NCBI GenBank assembly: GCA_016930715.1
Contig: JAFGGC010000002.1
Location: forward strand, 62,001 to 126,000
DNA length: 64,000 bases
Direction of reading: 5' to 3'
Origin: Endomicrobiales bacterium
Lineage (GTDB): Bacteria > Elusimicrobiota > Endomicrobiia > Endomicrobiales > JAFGGC01
The position numbers and the translations under genes were made by a program. Positions 47,710-57,264 of this stretch are shown here, in pieces; the stretch's first letter is position 1; the number at the start of each line of letters is the position of its first letter. The notes under the pieces are model-generated. The model did no database searches. It worked only from the letters and a program-made list of their open reading frames with translations, and was not told where the DNA came from.

Positions 47710-48777
47710 ATGTCCAAACGGTTGTTATTCGTTCTGGTTTTTGCTTTGATCGCCGTGATGACGGGAGGTGTTCTGCATATGAAGGATACGGCCGCAGGCG
47801 GCAGGTACGAAACCGCGACCTTTGCCGGGGGATGTTTCTGGTGCATGGAATCGCCTTTTGAGGAGTTGGACGGAGTGAACGAGGTAGTATCAGGCTACAC
47901 GGGCGGGAAAACGGAGAATCCCACGTACGAGGAGGTATGTTCGGGAAAAACCGGGCACCTGGAAGCCGTTGAGATAAAATTCGACCCCCAAAAAGTGTCT
48001 TATGAAAAACTTCTCGATAAGTTCTGGAGGCAGATAGACCCCACCGACGCGGGCGGCCAGTTCGCCGACAGGGGGAGCCAGTATCAGACCGCGATCTTCT
48101 ACCACAGCGCGGAACAGAAACGGCAGGCGGAGCGTTCGAAAAAGCAGATTGAAGAATCACGCAAATTCTCGAAACCGATAGCCACGAGAATACTGGAAGC
48201 CGGCATTTTTTACAAGGCCGAGGATTACCATCAGGGATATTGCCGTTTAAATCCCGAACGCTACAAGAGGTACCGCGCGCTTTCGGGAAGGGAAGACTAC
48301 CTGAAAAAAACATGGGGCGAAGAAGCTCCCGTCCGGAAGGATGTGAAAGATCTTAAGAAAAAACTGACGCCCATGCAGTATAAGGTGACTCAGGAGTGCG
48401 GGACCGAATCCGCTTTCAACAACGAGTTCTGGGACAACCACAGGGAAGGGATATACGTGGACGTTGTGTCGGGCGAACCTCTTTTCAGCTCGACCGACAA
48501 GTTCGATTCAGGCACCGGCTGGCCCAGCTTCACTAAACCCGTAGAAAAAGGCAGGGTGACAGAACACGGGGATTCAAGCTACGGCATGGTCAGGACGGAG
48601 GTCAAGAGTGCCGGGGCGGCCTCTCATCTCGGACACGTGTTCGGCGACGGTCCTGGGCCCGAGGGCCTGAGATACTGCATAAATTCCGCGGCGCTTCGTT
48701 TCATCCCCAGGGAAGACCTTGAAAAAGAAGGGTACGGACAATATAAAAGGTTGTTTGACAACAAGAGAAAACGATGA
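47710..48777 (+). CDS. Exported methionine sulfoxide reductase MsrA-MsrB fusion
   Basis: Repairs oxidised methionine in the envelope: MsrA acts on the S form, MsrB on the R form. The 355-residue protein has a signal-like N-terminal helix (about 5-24), MsrA with catalytic Cys in [11 protein letters not shown] (about 37-47), and MsrB from about 215 with [21 protein letters not shown] and catalytic Cys in [12 protein letters not shown]. The two zinc-binding CxxC pairs found in many MsrB are absent (for example [11 protein letters not shown] where zinc forms have two Cys). ATGA overlap with the next gene. Confidence 0.94.
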   Translation: MSKRLLFVLVFALIAVMTGGVLHMKDTAAGGRYETATFAGGCFWCMESPFEELDGVNEVVSGYTGGKTENPTYEEVCSGKTGHLEAVEIKFDPQKVSYEKLLDKFWRQIDPTDAGGQFADRGSQYQTAIFYHSAEQKRQAERSKKQIEESRKFSKPIATRILEAGIFYKAEDYHQGYCRLNPERYKRYRALSGREDYLKKTWGEEAPVRKDVKDLKKKLTPMQYKVTQECGTESAFNNEFWDNHREGIYVDVVSGEPLFSSTDKFDSGTGWPSFTKPVEKGRVTEHGDSSYGMVRTEVKSAGAASHLGHVFGDGPGPEGLRYCINSAALRFIPREDLEKEGYGQYKRLFDNKRKR

Positions 48778-49211
48778 AATTGAATGATTTCTTGCTTTGG
48801 CAGAGATTGATTTTGCTCGGTGGGATTTTTACCGTCATAATGGGAATGGCGATGTCCTTGTTCGGTAACACGGGGCCTTTCATCGTTTATGAAAAGCTCG
48901 TAAATCCGGTGTTTTGGCCTTCCGGCGCGCCTGAAGGTGTCGCCTTTTTCCAAAGGTGGGTTTACGGGGTTGTCGGGGCCGTAATGGCGGGTTGGGGTGT
49001 TTTTATCGTTTTTATAGCCCAGGTGCCCTTCCTGAAGAAAGAAAACTGGGCGTGGCAATGCATATTCTGGGGGATGACGGTCTGGTATGTTCCCGATACT
49101 CTTCTTTCGGTATGGTACGGGGTTTATTTCAACGCTGTATTGAATACCGTTATGTATCTTTTTGTGTTAGTCCCTCTGCTCCTTTCGAAAAAGTACTTCA
49201 TAAAAGCTTGA
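48774..49211 (+). CDS. Four-helix membrane protein of unknown function
   Basis: Not recognised. The 145-residue protein has four TM segments (about 12-32, 58-80, 91-112, 116-138) and short loops, with little charge. Its ATG overlaps the msrAB stop, so it may be made with it. It resembles small inner-membrane proteins with no assigned role. No catalytic motif is seen. Confidence 0.65.
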   Translation: MKLNDFLLWQRLILLGGIFTVIMGMAMSLFGNTGPFIVYEKLVNPVFWPSGAPEGVAFFQRWVYGVVGAVMAGWGVFIVFIAQVPFLKKENWAWQCIFWGMTVWYVPDTLLSVWYGVYFNAVLNTVMYLFVLVPLLLSKKYFIKA

Positions 49212-49242
49212 ATTTTGACCCAGAAACCGCACCTAAGCCTTC

Positions 49243-49271
49243 TTGACACGACTGTCTTAATTAGCTAATAT
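49243..49271 (+). promoter_or_regulatory. Promoter for the duplicated-domain lipoprotein
   Basis: TTGACA (49243-49248) and TAATAT (49266-49271) with a 17-base spacer, 39 bases before the ATG at 49311. Confidence 0.7.
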
Positions 49272-49310
49272 TCATACTTGTCCAAAAAAATCCATACACG
49301 GAGGAAGACA

Positions 49311-50216
49311 ATGAGCGGAATTAAAAAACTTGCCGTTATCCTTTGCATCGTTTTGCTCGGCGGATGCGCCCAGAGGGTGTTGGTAAACCCGAACGCGGAC
49401 CTCGGCGCCGTCAAGAGAATAGCGGTCCTGCCGTCCAGGCCCGAACCGCTTTATTCGGTTATAGCGGCCATGTGGGAAGCGGACCTTCTCTCGGTAGGTT
49501 ATGAAGTGGTAGACCGCACGAGTATCGAATCTATACTGAAGGAAACCAAATTCTCGGCATCGGGAATGACCCAGGAACAGAGCGTCGAACTCGGAAAGCT
49601 TTCCGCGGTTGACGGCATACTCTTCGTGGACGAGGTTCCGGCCGCGTACGGTGATAACGGCAAGGGCCACATAGTGGACGTCGCGACAGGCCGCATAATA
49701 TGCACGATACAGCTCAAGTATAAAGACATCCTTGCGAAGGTAATGAAAAAGCCCCTGAAGAAGTCTGGATGGAAGAATTTTTACAGAAGCTACAAGGCCG
49801 GCGGCACTTCCGGTCCGCTCCTTGTCAGGTTTCCTTCGTTCGACCAGCAGTCCATCAAGAAGGTGGCTATCTCTCCCACGTCGAAATACGACCTGACCAA
49901 TCAGCTGATAAAGGTGGGATACGATCCGATCGAAAGAAAGGCGTTCGAGAACATACTCGCGGAGCAGAAGCTGTCGATTTCAGGTCTTCTGAACCAGGAA
50001 GAGATGGAAAAAATAGGCAAACTTTACGGGATAGATGGAATGGTTTTCTCCGGTTTTTACGAAATACCGGAATACGGCAGGTTTTATTACGCGAAAATGG
50101 TCCATATCGAGAGCGGGCGCGTCGTATGGTCAGTAGCGCGCCTCAGCGGTTTTCTCGAAGAGTTTGAATTTACGCCGAAGCTCATCAAGAGGGCGATGCA
50201 GGGTAAGCAGGAATAA
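49311..50216 (+). CDS. Lipoprotein with two CsgG-like repeats
   Basis: The 301-residue product has a signal peptide and lipobox LGGC (Cys near 18). Its two halves are repeats of each other: GYEVVDRTSIESILKE then GMTQEQSVELGKLSAVDGIL, and later GYDPIERKAFENILAEQ then LNQEEMEKIGKLYGIDGMV. The pattern (VKRIAVLP strand, variable loop, ID/VDGI strand) recalls the CsgG/DUF799 lipoprotein fold that forms outer-membrane pores or scaffolds. I use ATG 49311 behind GGAGGAAG. The CsgG link is inference. Confidence 0.72.
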   Translation: MSGIKKLAVILCIVLLGGCAQRVLVNPNADLGAVKRIAVLPSRPEPLYSVIAAMWEADLLSVGYEVVDRTSIESILKETKFSASGMTQEQSVELGKLSAVDGILFVDEVPAAYGDNGKGHIVDVATGRIICTIQLKYKDILAKVMKKPLKKSGWKNFYRSYKAGGTSGPLLVRFPSFDQQSIKKVAISPTSKYDLTNQLIKVGYDPIERKAFENILAEQKLSISGLLNQEEMEKIGKLYGIDGMVFSGFYEIPEYGRFYYAKMVHIESGRVVWSVARLSGFLEEFEFTPKLIKRAMQGKQE

Positions 50217-50237
50217 ACGGCAAAAAGGCGGCCGAAA

Positions 50238-50726
50238 TTGGACTTGAGAGATTTGTTCACGAAAATATTTTTTGACAGAGAATACAAAGAGAAGATAACA
50301 TTCTTTAGGACTGTTTCGCTTTTTTCGGGGCTTTCCGACAGGGCTCTGGGAAACGTTTTGGGCATAGTCCACTCGAAAATATATCCGGCAGGGGAAACGG
50401 TTTTCAAGGCTGGCCAGGAAGGAAAGGCCCTTTACATCGTAAAGACCGGGGAAGTCAAGGTGTCAAGGGACGGCAAGGAAGTCTGCCGGCTCGGGTCCGG
50501 GGAATTTTTCGGCGAGATGGCGCTTCTCGAGGAGATTCCAAGGACGGCCACCGTCGTGACGTCAAAAGAAAGCCAGCTTCTTTTAATATACAAGGTCAGG
50601 TTCGATGAGCTGGCCGAAGACACGCCCCGCACGGGAGTAATGCTCCTCAGGAATCTCGCTTCAATCCTTTCGGCAAGGATCCGCGATCTAAAAGACCTGG
50701 ACACCAAACCGTTACAAACAAAATGA
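50238..50726 (+). CDS. Cyclic nucleotide-binding domain protein
   Basis: A 162-residue protein consisting of one cNMP-binding beta-barrel (about 22-140) with GKALYIVKTGEVKV, GEFFGEMALLEEIPRTAT (phosphate-binding cassette, with the Glu and Arg kept) and a closing helix. There is no helix-turn-helix, so it is not a Crp-type regulator by itself; it probably regulates another protein. The TTG start is tentative. It overlaps the permease gene by ATGA. Confidence 0.85.
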   Translation: MDLRDLFTKIFFDREYKEKITFFRTVSLFSGLSDRALGNVLGIVHSKIYPAGETVFKAGQEGKALYIVKTGEVKVSRDGKEVCRLGSGEFFGEMALLEEIPRTATVVTSKESQLLLIYKVRFDELAEDTPRTGVMLLRNLASILSARIRDLKDLDTKPLQTK

Positions 50727-51781
50727 GAGATTTGACGGCAAGGGAGATATTCATAATAGCTGTTGTAATCGGCGTGACCGGATGGTTCCTGTATCTCGTG
50801 CGGGACATTCTGCTTCCTTTCGTGCTCTCCGCCTTCTTCACTTACCTGCTTTCTCCGCTGATATTCAGGATTGAGTCTTTCGGGTTGAAAAAAATAATCT
50901 CCGTGGTGATACTATATCTCTGTTTTTTCGTGGTTTTTGCCGGGATACTGGTGTACCTGGTGCCCAAGGCGATAAACGAATTGGCGGTGCTCAGGAATAA
51001 CGCTCCCAGGTATTTTTCCGAAACAAAAGGCCTTCTTTCCGATTTTCAGTTCAAGATAGAGGACAGGTACCCTTTCGTGAAAGAAAAGCAGATATTCGAC
51101 ACCGCGTCGAAAAAAGTCGAGGAACTCTTCGAATCGGAGGTCGCCAGGATACCCGGCTATGTCCTCGGCATTTTTTCGCTGTTTTCCATAATCGTGCTCA
51201 TTCCCGTTCTTACCTTTTTCATGCTTCTGGGCTCGGCGGAGCTGTTCCAGAAAATGATGGAAGCCATACCGCCCCGTTACGTGGAAACCACCCTGTCGCT
51301 TTTTTACGAGGCGGACTCGGTGCTGGGAAGGTACATACGCGGGCAGATGGTCGAAACCTCGTTCGTGGGAGTGCTTTCTATCGTTGGGCTTCTGGCTCTT
51401 GGAATCGACTACGCGGTGCTCATAGGGGCCGCGGCCGGCATAGCGAACATGATACCCTATGTGGGCCCCTTCGTGGGTTTCATTCTCGCCGCGTTCGTCG
51501 GCCTGCTGGAATACAAAACGGCGATGATAGTGATAAAGGTCGCGGTGCTTTTTTCGGTCATACAGTTCCTGGACAACAACCTGATACAGCCGATCGTGAT
51601 AGGCCGCGGGGTTAACCTGTCGCCCTTGACGATCGTGTTTTCGCTTCTTGCCGGAGCTCAAATTTTCGGGATTCTTGGAATGATAATAGCGGTGCCGGTG
51701 GCGGGCATTATCAAAACGGTATTGACCATCATATTCAAGCCGCGCGCCAAAAAGATCGAAGAAAAAGCCGTTATAATTTAA
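50723..51781 (+). CDS. AI-2E family transporter (TqsA/YdiK-like)
   Basis: The 352-residue membrane protein has about eight TM segments and the family marks LPFVLSAFFTYLLSPL in the first pair, PVLTFFMLL, and GIDYAVLIGAAAGIANMIPYVGPFVG near 230-255. Family members export small molecules or ions (autoinducer-2 in some, Na+ in others). The cNMP-binding gene overlaps it upstream and a kinase-like gene follows, so it may be controlled by them. Confidence 0.9.
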   Translation: MRDLTAREIFIIAVVIGVTGWFLYLVRDILLPFVLSAFFTYLLSPLIFRIESFGLKKIISVVILYLCFFVVFAGILVYLVPKAINELAVLRNNAPRYFSETKGLLSDFQFKIEDRYPFVKEKQIFDTASKKVEELFESEVARIPGYVLGIFSLFSIIVLIPVLTFFMLLGSAELFQKMMEAIPPRYVETTLSLFYEADSVLGRYIRGQMVETSFVGVLSIVGLLALGIDYAVLIGAAAGIANMIPYVGPFVGFILAAFVGLLEYKTAMIVIKVAVLFSVIQFLDNNLIQPIVIGRGVNLSPLTIVFSLLAGAQIFGILGMIIAVPVAGIIKTVLTIIFKPRAKKIEEKAVII

Positions 51782-51815
51782 GAATCCCTTCGCAGGCATT
51801 TCCCAGAAATCCGGT

Positions 51816-53057
51816 ATGAAAAAGTACAGCTTTCTTGAAAAAAAATACTTCCGGCCCAGATTCCTGCAGTTAAGGCTTTTCGTTCTCATTTCAGCCCTTG
51901 AAGTTCTCGCCCTCATAACGCTTTTTTCCGACATTTCGCTGACAAGGAACAACCTTTATTTCGCCACGCTGATCCTGACGGTTTCAGTATTCGTTGCGTG
52001 CCTTGCGATAGTGATGAAGCTGATATCGATCCTCAGGGAAATCGAAGAGCTGTATCAGCTTCAAGGCGAACAGAACAACGTGATACTCAGGGAAGTGCGA
52101 GACGGCGTGATAGTGTGCGATGACAAGGGAACGATACTGAAAGCAAGCACTTTCCTGTTCGAGACGCTTCATTACACGGAGGAATTCCTGAAAGGAAAGG
52201 TATTTTCGGCCTACCTGGCGCCGCAGACAGGCGTCGAAGGATTTTGGAAGCAGCTTAAGGAAAGAAAAAGAACCGGGGTAAAGATGACCGCAAGGAGGAA
52301 GGACGGGGTGGAACTGCCGTGCGAAGCGCATGTCGTATCCGTAATGGAAAAAAAGGAATTGAAGGGGTTTTACGGTTTCGTGCAGTTTCCGCAGGAAAAA
52401 AGAATCTGGGACGTCGTTAAAAAAGACATGCTTGCTTCGCTGTACGAAGAAATAAGGGACGACGTAGAAACCCTTTCCGTGGCGGCTTCCGCCCTTCCGC
52501 GGGAGATTTCGGAAAGAATCGGCAATATAGCAAATGAAATCGCCGGACGGGCGATGCCGGATTTCGCGGATAGGATGCGCGCCAGTTACAGGCCGGAACC
52601 CTACGAACTACAGGCTATACTCGAACAGCTGAAGAAATGGGCGGAGCCGCTGGCCAGGTTAAGAGGCATAAATCTCATAATGAAGAACGAGGAAAACGTG
52701 ACGTTCGTGGGCGACCGGGATAAAGTGTACAGGGCGCTGAAGAACGTTCTTGCCAACGCCTTGAAATACACTCAGTGCGAGGGAAACGTCAGCGTCGGGA
52801 CTGACCTGACTGAAGGGGGATTCCTGATAACGATAAGCGACAACGGCCCCGGCATACCTAATCAGGATCAAAGCTTCCTGTCTCAGCCTTTTTTCAAGTC
52901 TGCTCAGCCGGGACGCGAAAAGAACCTTGGCCTTGGGATGGGGCTCTGGCTTGCCAGCGAGTTCATCAAACTGCACAGGGGCAGGATGGAAATAGAATCA
53001 CAGCAGGGGAAAGGCACGAAAGTAACCGTGCTGATACCGAGAAAAAGGACCGAATAG
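51816..53057 (+). CDS. PAS-HATPase membrane protein, kinase-like without an evident phospho-acceptor His
   Basis: The 413-residue protein has two TM segments (about 21-38 and 47-70), a PAS domain (about 85-195: LREVRDGVIVCDDKGTILKA), a helical linker (about 200-270) and an HATPase domain (about 285-410) with NVLANALKYT, ISDNGPGI and GLGMGLWLASEF boxes. The linker where the H-box should be (KKDMLASLYEEIRDD) has no HE motif or other clear phospho-acceptor His. It may be a degenerate kinase, a phosphatase-type partner or a protein with another acceptor. Confidence 0.8.
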   Translation: MKKYSFLEKKYFRPRFLQLRLFVLISALEVLALITLFSDISLTRNNLYFATLILTVSVFVACLAIVMKLISILREIEELYQLQGEQNNVILREVRDGVIVCDDKGTILKASTFLFETLHYTEEFLKGKVFSAYLAPQTGVEGFWKQLKERKRTGVKMTARRKDGVELPCEAHVVSVMEKKELKGFYGFVQFPQEKRIWDVVKKDMLASLYEEIRDDVETLSVAASALPREISERIGNIANEIAGRAMPDFADRMRASYRPEPYELQAILEQLKKWAEPLARLRGINLIMKNEENVTFVGDRDKVYRALKNVLANALKYTQCEGNVSVGTDLTEGGFLITISDNGPGIPNQDQSFLSQPFFKSAQPGREKNLGLGMGLWLASEFIKLHRGRMEIESQQGKGTKVTVLIPRKRTE

Positions 53058-53059
53058 GC

Positions 53060-53779
53060 ATGCTTCAAATCAGCAATTTGACAAAGAAGTTCGGTAAATT
53101 CACGGCAGTCGACGATATCAGTTTCGGTATCGACCGTCCGGGGATAATCGGACTGCTGGGCCCGAACGGCGCCGGCAAGACGACGACCATCTATCTGATA
53201 CTGGGGCTGATCAACCCCACGTCCGGAAGCATACGGATATTCGGAAAGGATAACGTGAAGCACAGGCAGGAAGTGCTTTCAAAAATGAATTTTTCTTCGG
53301 CCTTTGTCGGACTTCCGTCTAACCTCAAGGTGCGCGAAAACCTGAAGTTTTTTTCGTATCTCTACAACGTCGGGGAATGGGAAAAACGGGCGGACTACCT
53401 CCTTGAGCGGTTTCAGATAAGGGAATTGAAACACAAAAAGGCCGGTGAGCTTTCTTCCGGACAGCTCACGAGGCTGAACCTAGTCAAGGCGCTCCTCAAC
53501 GACCCGTGTTTCCTGTGCCTTGACGAGCCCACGGCGAGCCTTGACCCTGTATCAGCGAAGATCGTCAGGAATCAGCTCAAAGAGATCTCTGCTCAGGAAA
53601 AAATGACGATCCTTTACACTTCGCATAACATGTATGAGGTCGAAGAACTGTGCGACGAGGTGATTTTTCTTCACAAGGGAAAGATAAAGGCCAAAACGAC
53701 TCCCAAAGAACTGATGAGCTCGCTGAAACTTGCCAGCATGGAGAACGTGTTCTTCGAACTTATGAAAGAGGAAGAATGA
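53060..53779 (+). CDS. ABC transporter ATP-binding protein
   Basis: The 239-residue protein has Walker A GPNGAGKTTT near 36, signature ELSSGQLTRLNLVKALL near 134, and Walker B LCLDEPTASLDP. It powers the ABC-2-type permease encoded next, with which it overlaps by ATGA. It follows the kinase-like gene by two bases. Confidence 0.95.
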   Translation: MLQISNLTKKFGKFTAVDDISFGIDRPGIIGLLGPNGAGKTTTIYLILGLINPTSGSIRIFGKDNVKHRQEVLSKMNFSSAFVGLPSNLKVRENLKFFSYLYNVGEWEKRADYLLERFQIRELKHKKAGELSSGQLTRLNLVKALLNDPCFLCLDEPTASLDPVSAKIVRNQLKEISAQEKMTILYTSHNMYEVEELCDEVIFLHKGKIKAKTTPKELMSSLKLASMENVFFELMKEEE

Positions 53780-54636
53780 AAAACGGCAGATACTACGTTT
53801 TCAACGAACTTCCCGACAACCTGCTTCTCTGGGGCAGGGCTTTCGTCCTGCGGATATACGGGCTTGTACTGAGGCACATGTTCCTCGTCCCGAGGAATTT
53901 CGCGAGGTGGCTGGACCTTTTCTACTGGCCGCTGATCGACCTGCTTTTATGGGGCTACACGACGGTCTATCTTAACAAGAGCGTTGCCGCGGGCGGCATC
54001 AATTTCGTGGTTCTTTTCATCGGCGCTCTGATCTCGTGGGACGTTCTTTTCAGGGCGCAGCAGGCGGTCACGGTGACGTTCCTTGAGGACGTGTGGTCGC
54101 GCAACATACTGAACCTTTTCGTTTCGCCTCTGACTCCGGCGGAATTTCTGCTGGGAGCGCTCGCGTACGGCGTCATAAAGCAGTTCATCACCATAAGTTT
54201 CATGGCCCTCGTGGCGTTCTGGCTCTACGACTATAACTATTTCAGCCTGGGTTTTTATCTCATACCGGCGATATTCAACCTGCTTTTGTTCGGATGGTCG
54301 CTGGGAATAGTGACTACGGCGCTTATCTTGCGTTTCGGTCAGGCGGCCGAGGTCCTGGCGTGGGGGTTAGCATTCCTTGTACAGCCTTTCGTCGGCGTCT
54401 TTTATCCCATTGAAACGCTTCCGAAGCCGTTCATGGCGGTTTCGGTCATTCTTCCTCCCACGTACGTCTTCAACGAGTTGAGATCAATTGTTTTAAAGAA
54501 GGAATTCGCGGCCGACCAGATATTCTACGGGTTCGCGTTAAACATCCTGTATTTTGTGGCGGCGATACTTTTTTTCAACTGGCTCTGGAACGTAGTCAAG
54601 GACAAGGGTTATCTCACGAGGCTGGGAAATGAGTAA
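53776..54636 (+). CDS. ABC-2 type exporter permease
   Basis: The 286-residue protein has six TM segments after a short N-terminal cytosolic part, with FARWLDLFYWPLIDLLLWGY typical of ABC-2 polysaccharide or lipid exporters and a conserved PTYVFNELRS near the end. It pairs with the ATP-binding protein just upstream. The cargo is unknown; the ABC-2 family covers polysaccharides, drugs and lipids. The ATG overlaps the previous stop. Confidence 0.9.
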   Translation: MKNGRYYVFNELPDNLLLWGRAFVLRIYGLVLRHMFLVPRNFARWLDLFYWPLIDLLLWGYTTVYLNKSVAAGGINFVVLFIGALISWDVLFRAQQAVTVTFLEDVWSRNILNLFVSPLTPAEFLLGALAYGVIKQFITISFMALVAFWLYDYNYFSLGFYLIPAIFNLLLFGWSLGIVTTALILRFGQAAEVLAWGLAFLVQPFVGVFYPIETLPKPFMAVSVILPPTYVFNELRSIVLKKEFAADQIFYGFALNILYFVAAILFFNWLWNVVKDKGYLTRLGNE

Positions 54637-55576
54637 TCTCCTTCCGAGATTTCCAGAATCTCTTCCCGTGTCCCGTCACAGCAGGGACGTTTTTTTAGAA
54701 GCGTACGAGAACGGGGGGCCTCCGGTATCGGACCTCGCGTTCAACACGCTTTTCGCCTGGCAGGAATATTTCAAGTACGAGTATTTCGAGCTCGAAGGGT
54801 TTTTGTTCGTGTTTTATGAAAAGGACGGCAAATATGTAGTTCTTCCGCCTCTGTTCCTTTCGAAACAGGATTCCGGGAGCGGCTGGCCGGCAAGATTTGC
54901 TATGGCGGCGAAAGCAGTAGCGGAAAACGCCGAAAATAACGGGTTTTCAATTTCGTTCGAGTTCTTTCCTGAACTTTACTGCCGTCAATTGAGACAGATC
55001 GGGGTCGAAACGCGCCCTTCCCGCGATGCTTTTGACTACGTGTACCTGAAGGAAGACCTCGCGTCGCTGAAAGGCCGCGGATATGACGGAAAAAGGAACT
55101 TCGTGAAGCAGTTTGAGCGAAATTACGGCCTCACCTACAGGAACATAACGAAGGAAAATTTGAACGAAGCGAAAATATTCTTGAAAAGCTGGCATGCTCC
55201 GAAAGCGAAAAATGATATAATCGGTAGTGCCGCGTACTGCATGGCGTGCAGGCTGGCGGACAATTACGATTTCCTGGACGTATGCGGCGGGATCCTTACC
55301 GTCGATGACAAGATAGTCGCGGCGACCTTGGGAACCATAACGGACGATTTCGCATATGAAAAAGGGCCCAGCTCCACCGTCATCGTGCACCACGAAAACG
55401 GCCTGCTGGAATACAAGGGCGTGTATCAGGCAATAAACCAAATGTTCTGTCAGAACCTCCCGGAGAGGGTTGTGTACGTCAACAGGGAAGAGGACCTCGG
55501 TATTCCGGGTTTGAGGAAGGCAAAGATGTCGTACCATCCCGCCATGATGGTAGAAAAAAGCGTATTAAGCGTATAA
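54629..55576 (+). CDS. DUF2156 family protein (GNAT-like)
   Basis: The 315-residue protein matches DUF2156 (PF09924), the C-terminal domain of phosphatidylglycerol lysyltransferases. It opens with DLAFNTLFAWQEYFKYEYF and continues with the GRGYDGKRNFVKQFER and YVNREEDLGIPGLRKAK segments. It has no TM segments, so unlike MprF it is soluble. It may transfer an amino acid to a lipid or peptide exported by the neighbouring ABC system; this is inference. It overlaps the permease gene by 8 bases. Confidence 0.85.
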   Translation: MSNLLPRFPESLPVSRHSRDVFLEAYENGGPPVSDLAFNTLFAWQEYFKYEYFELEGFLFVFYEKDGKYVVLPPLFLSKQDSGSGWPARFAMAAKAVAENAENNGFSISFEFFPELYCRQLRQIGVETRPSRDAFDYVYLKEDLASLKGRGYDGKRNFVKQFERNYGLTYRNITKENLNEAKIFLKSWHAPKAKNDIIGSAAYCMACRLADNYDFLDVCGGILTVDDKIVAATLGTITDDFAYEKGPSSTVIVHHENGLLEYKGVYQAINQMFCQNLPERVVYVNREEDLGIPGLRKAKMSYHPAMMVEKSVLSV

Positions 55577-55589
55577 GGACGGGTATAGA

Positions 55590-57188
55590 ATGAAGCCGAT
55601 AAGCAGCATGGTGATAGAAAAACTTAATAAAGTCGAGAATTTCACGCTCAGATACGACGGCGGGCGGAATATCCTGTGGGACATAAACGCGCCCGGCCTC
55701 AACGTTCTTCTCGTCGCATATCAATACATTAAATACACCGGCGAAAAGGGAAAGGCGGCCCTCGTTCATCACAGCATAAAGGGCGACTTCTTCACGAAGG
55801 CGTATGATATCTTTGGCAGGGCCGGGCTGACGCGGAGCTTCCTGCCTGAAGTCTGGGGTTATATGAGGGAGCTGAACAAATACGCCGATATAAGCGGCGA
55901 TCCCGAGGTGAAAGCGAACGCGAATATCCAGCTTCTGAGGTTTATCCAGGAATTCATGGAAAAAATAATTTACGAAGATTTTATTTCAAAATCAAACGAG
56001 GAAATAACGGAATACAGCGATATTTTTAAAAAGCTCCTTGTGGCCGGTGATTCCTTCGTGGCGGCCACTACCGACGGCAAAACGCAGATTTTTGCCGGTT
56101 ATCCCTGGTTCGACCAGGCCTGGGCCAGGGATACGTTCGTCAGCATGAACGGCATACTGCTGATACCCGAAAGGTACAATTACGCGAGGAGCGTATTCGA
56201 ATGCTACGTGAAAAACCAGAACAGGGAAGGGCTTCTGCCCAATACAATATTCGTTTCGGGAAGGAAGGATTACAACACCGCGGACGGTTCGCTCTGGTTC
56301 ATCGAGGCGCTGAACAGGTACAGGATCGCCCTTAAAAGCAGGGAATCGGACGTCTTCATCAAGAAGATGATCCCTACGGTCAACAGGATACTCGATTGTT
56401 ACATCAAACCGGCGGGCGACATACATCTTGACAAGGACAGCCTTGTCGTCGTCCCGGCTCAATGGACCTGGATGGACGCCGCCCCGAAAGGAAAACCGGT
56501 CACGCCGAGGAACGGCAAGCCGGTGGAAATACAGGCGCTGTTCTACAACGCCCTCGCGGTGGCCTCCGATTTGAATTATTTCCTCGGCGACAGGAGAAGG
56601 GCCGAAAAATACGAAGAATTGAAGAAAGCCGTCGCGAGATCCGTCAACGCGCGGTATTTTGAACATGACAGGGTGTATCCGTATGATGTTCTCGACGGCG
56701 ACGAACACTGCGATACGGTGCGCCCGAACGCAGTTTTCCTTCTTTCGCTCAGCAAAGTCGAGGATCTGCTCCCGATGGAGCGGAAATTGAGCATACTGGA
56801 CGTGATAGAGAAAGAGCTTCTCACCCCGTACGGGCTGAGGACACTAACGCCGCACGACCCGAAATACATAGGAAACTACGATACTTTCGCTTCCCAGGAC
56901 GAAAAGGACCTTGCCTACCATCAGGGGAGCGTCTGGCCTTATCTCTTGTCGCACTATCTTTTGGCCAAGATGAGGGTTTCCAAAGACGTGCAGGAAACGA
57001 CCAGCTACGTTAAAAAATGCATAAACAGTCTCATATACGCCGTTAAGGACAAGGACACGCTTCCCGAGCTTTTCAGCGGCGACCAGCCCCACAAGATGGG
57101 CGGAGCCGTTTCGCAGGCCTGGTCAGTGGCCGCTTTGACGGAAATGCTGTACTTCCTTAACATAGAAGCGAATTCAAGAAGGAAATAG
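55590..57188 (+). CDS. Glycogen debranching enzyme-type glucosidase
   Basis: The 532-residue protein fits the C-terminal amylo-alpha-1,6-glucosidase domain (GH133, GDE_C): AGYPWFDQAWARDTFVSMNGIL near 168-188 (only key parts quoted), NTADGSLWFIEALNRY, TWMDAAPKGKPVTPR, and YHQGSVWPYLL near the end. These are the conserved catalytic segments of an (alpha/alpha)6 barrel. The N-terminal sugar-binding domain of many debranching enzymes is short here. Its role may be alpha-1,6 branch removal in glycogen-like polymers. Confidence 0.85.
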   Translation: MKPISSMVIEKLNKVENFTLRYDGGRNILWDINAPGLNVLLVAYQYIKYTGEKGKAALVHHSIKGDFFTKAYDIFGRAGLTRSFLPEVWGYMRELNKYADISGDPEVKANANIQLLRFIQEFMEKIIYEDFISKSNEEITEYSDIFKKLLVAGDSFVAATTDGKTQIFAGYPWFDQAWARDTFVSMNGILLIPERYNYARSVFECYVKNQNREGLLPNTIFVSGRKDYNTADGSLWFIEALNRYRIALKSRESDVFIKKMIPTVNRILDCYIKPAGDIHLDKDSLVVVPAQWTWMDAAPKGKPVTPRNGKPVEIQALFYNALAVASDLNYFLGDRRRAEKYEELKKAVARSVNARYFEHDRVYPYDVLDGDEHCDTVRPNAVFLLSLSKVEDLLPMERKLSILDVIEKELLTPYGLRTLTPHDPKYIGNYDTFASQDEKDLAYHQGSVWPYLLSHYLLAKMRVSKDVQETTSYVKKCINSLIYAVKDKDTLPELFSGDQPHKMGGAVSQAWSVAALTEMLYFLNIEANSRRK

Positions 57189-57264
57189 TCGAAGCCCGAT
57201 AACGTTTGCAAAGGGATGTGATTCAAGAAGAAAGCATCGACAACATAAAAGGAGAACGAAAAAA

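Noticed and set aside
53650-53775. Upstream extension of the ABC-2 permease.
   Set aside because: It lies inside the ATP-binding protein gene; ATG 53776 gives the normal length and an ATGA overlap.
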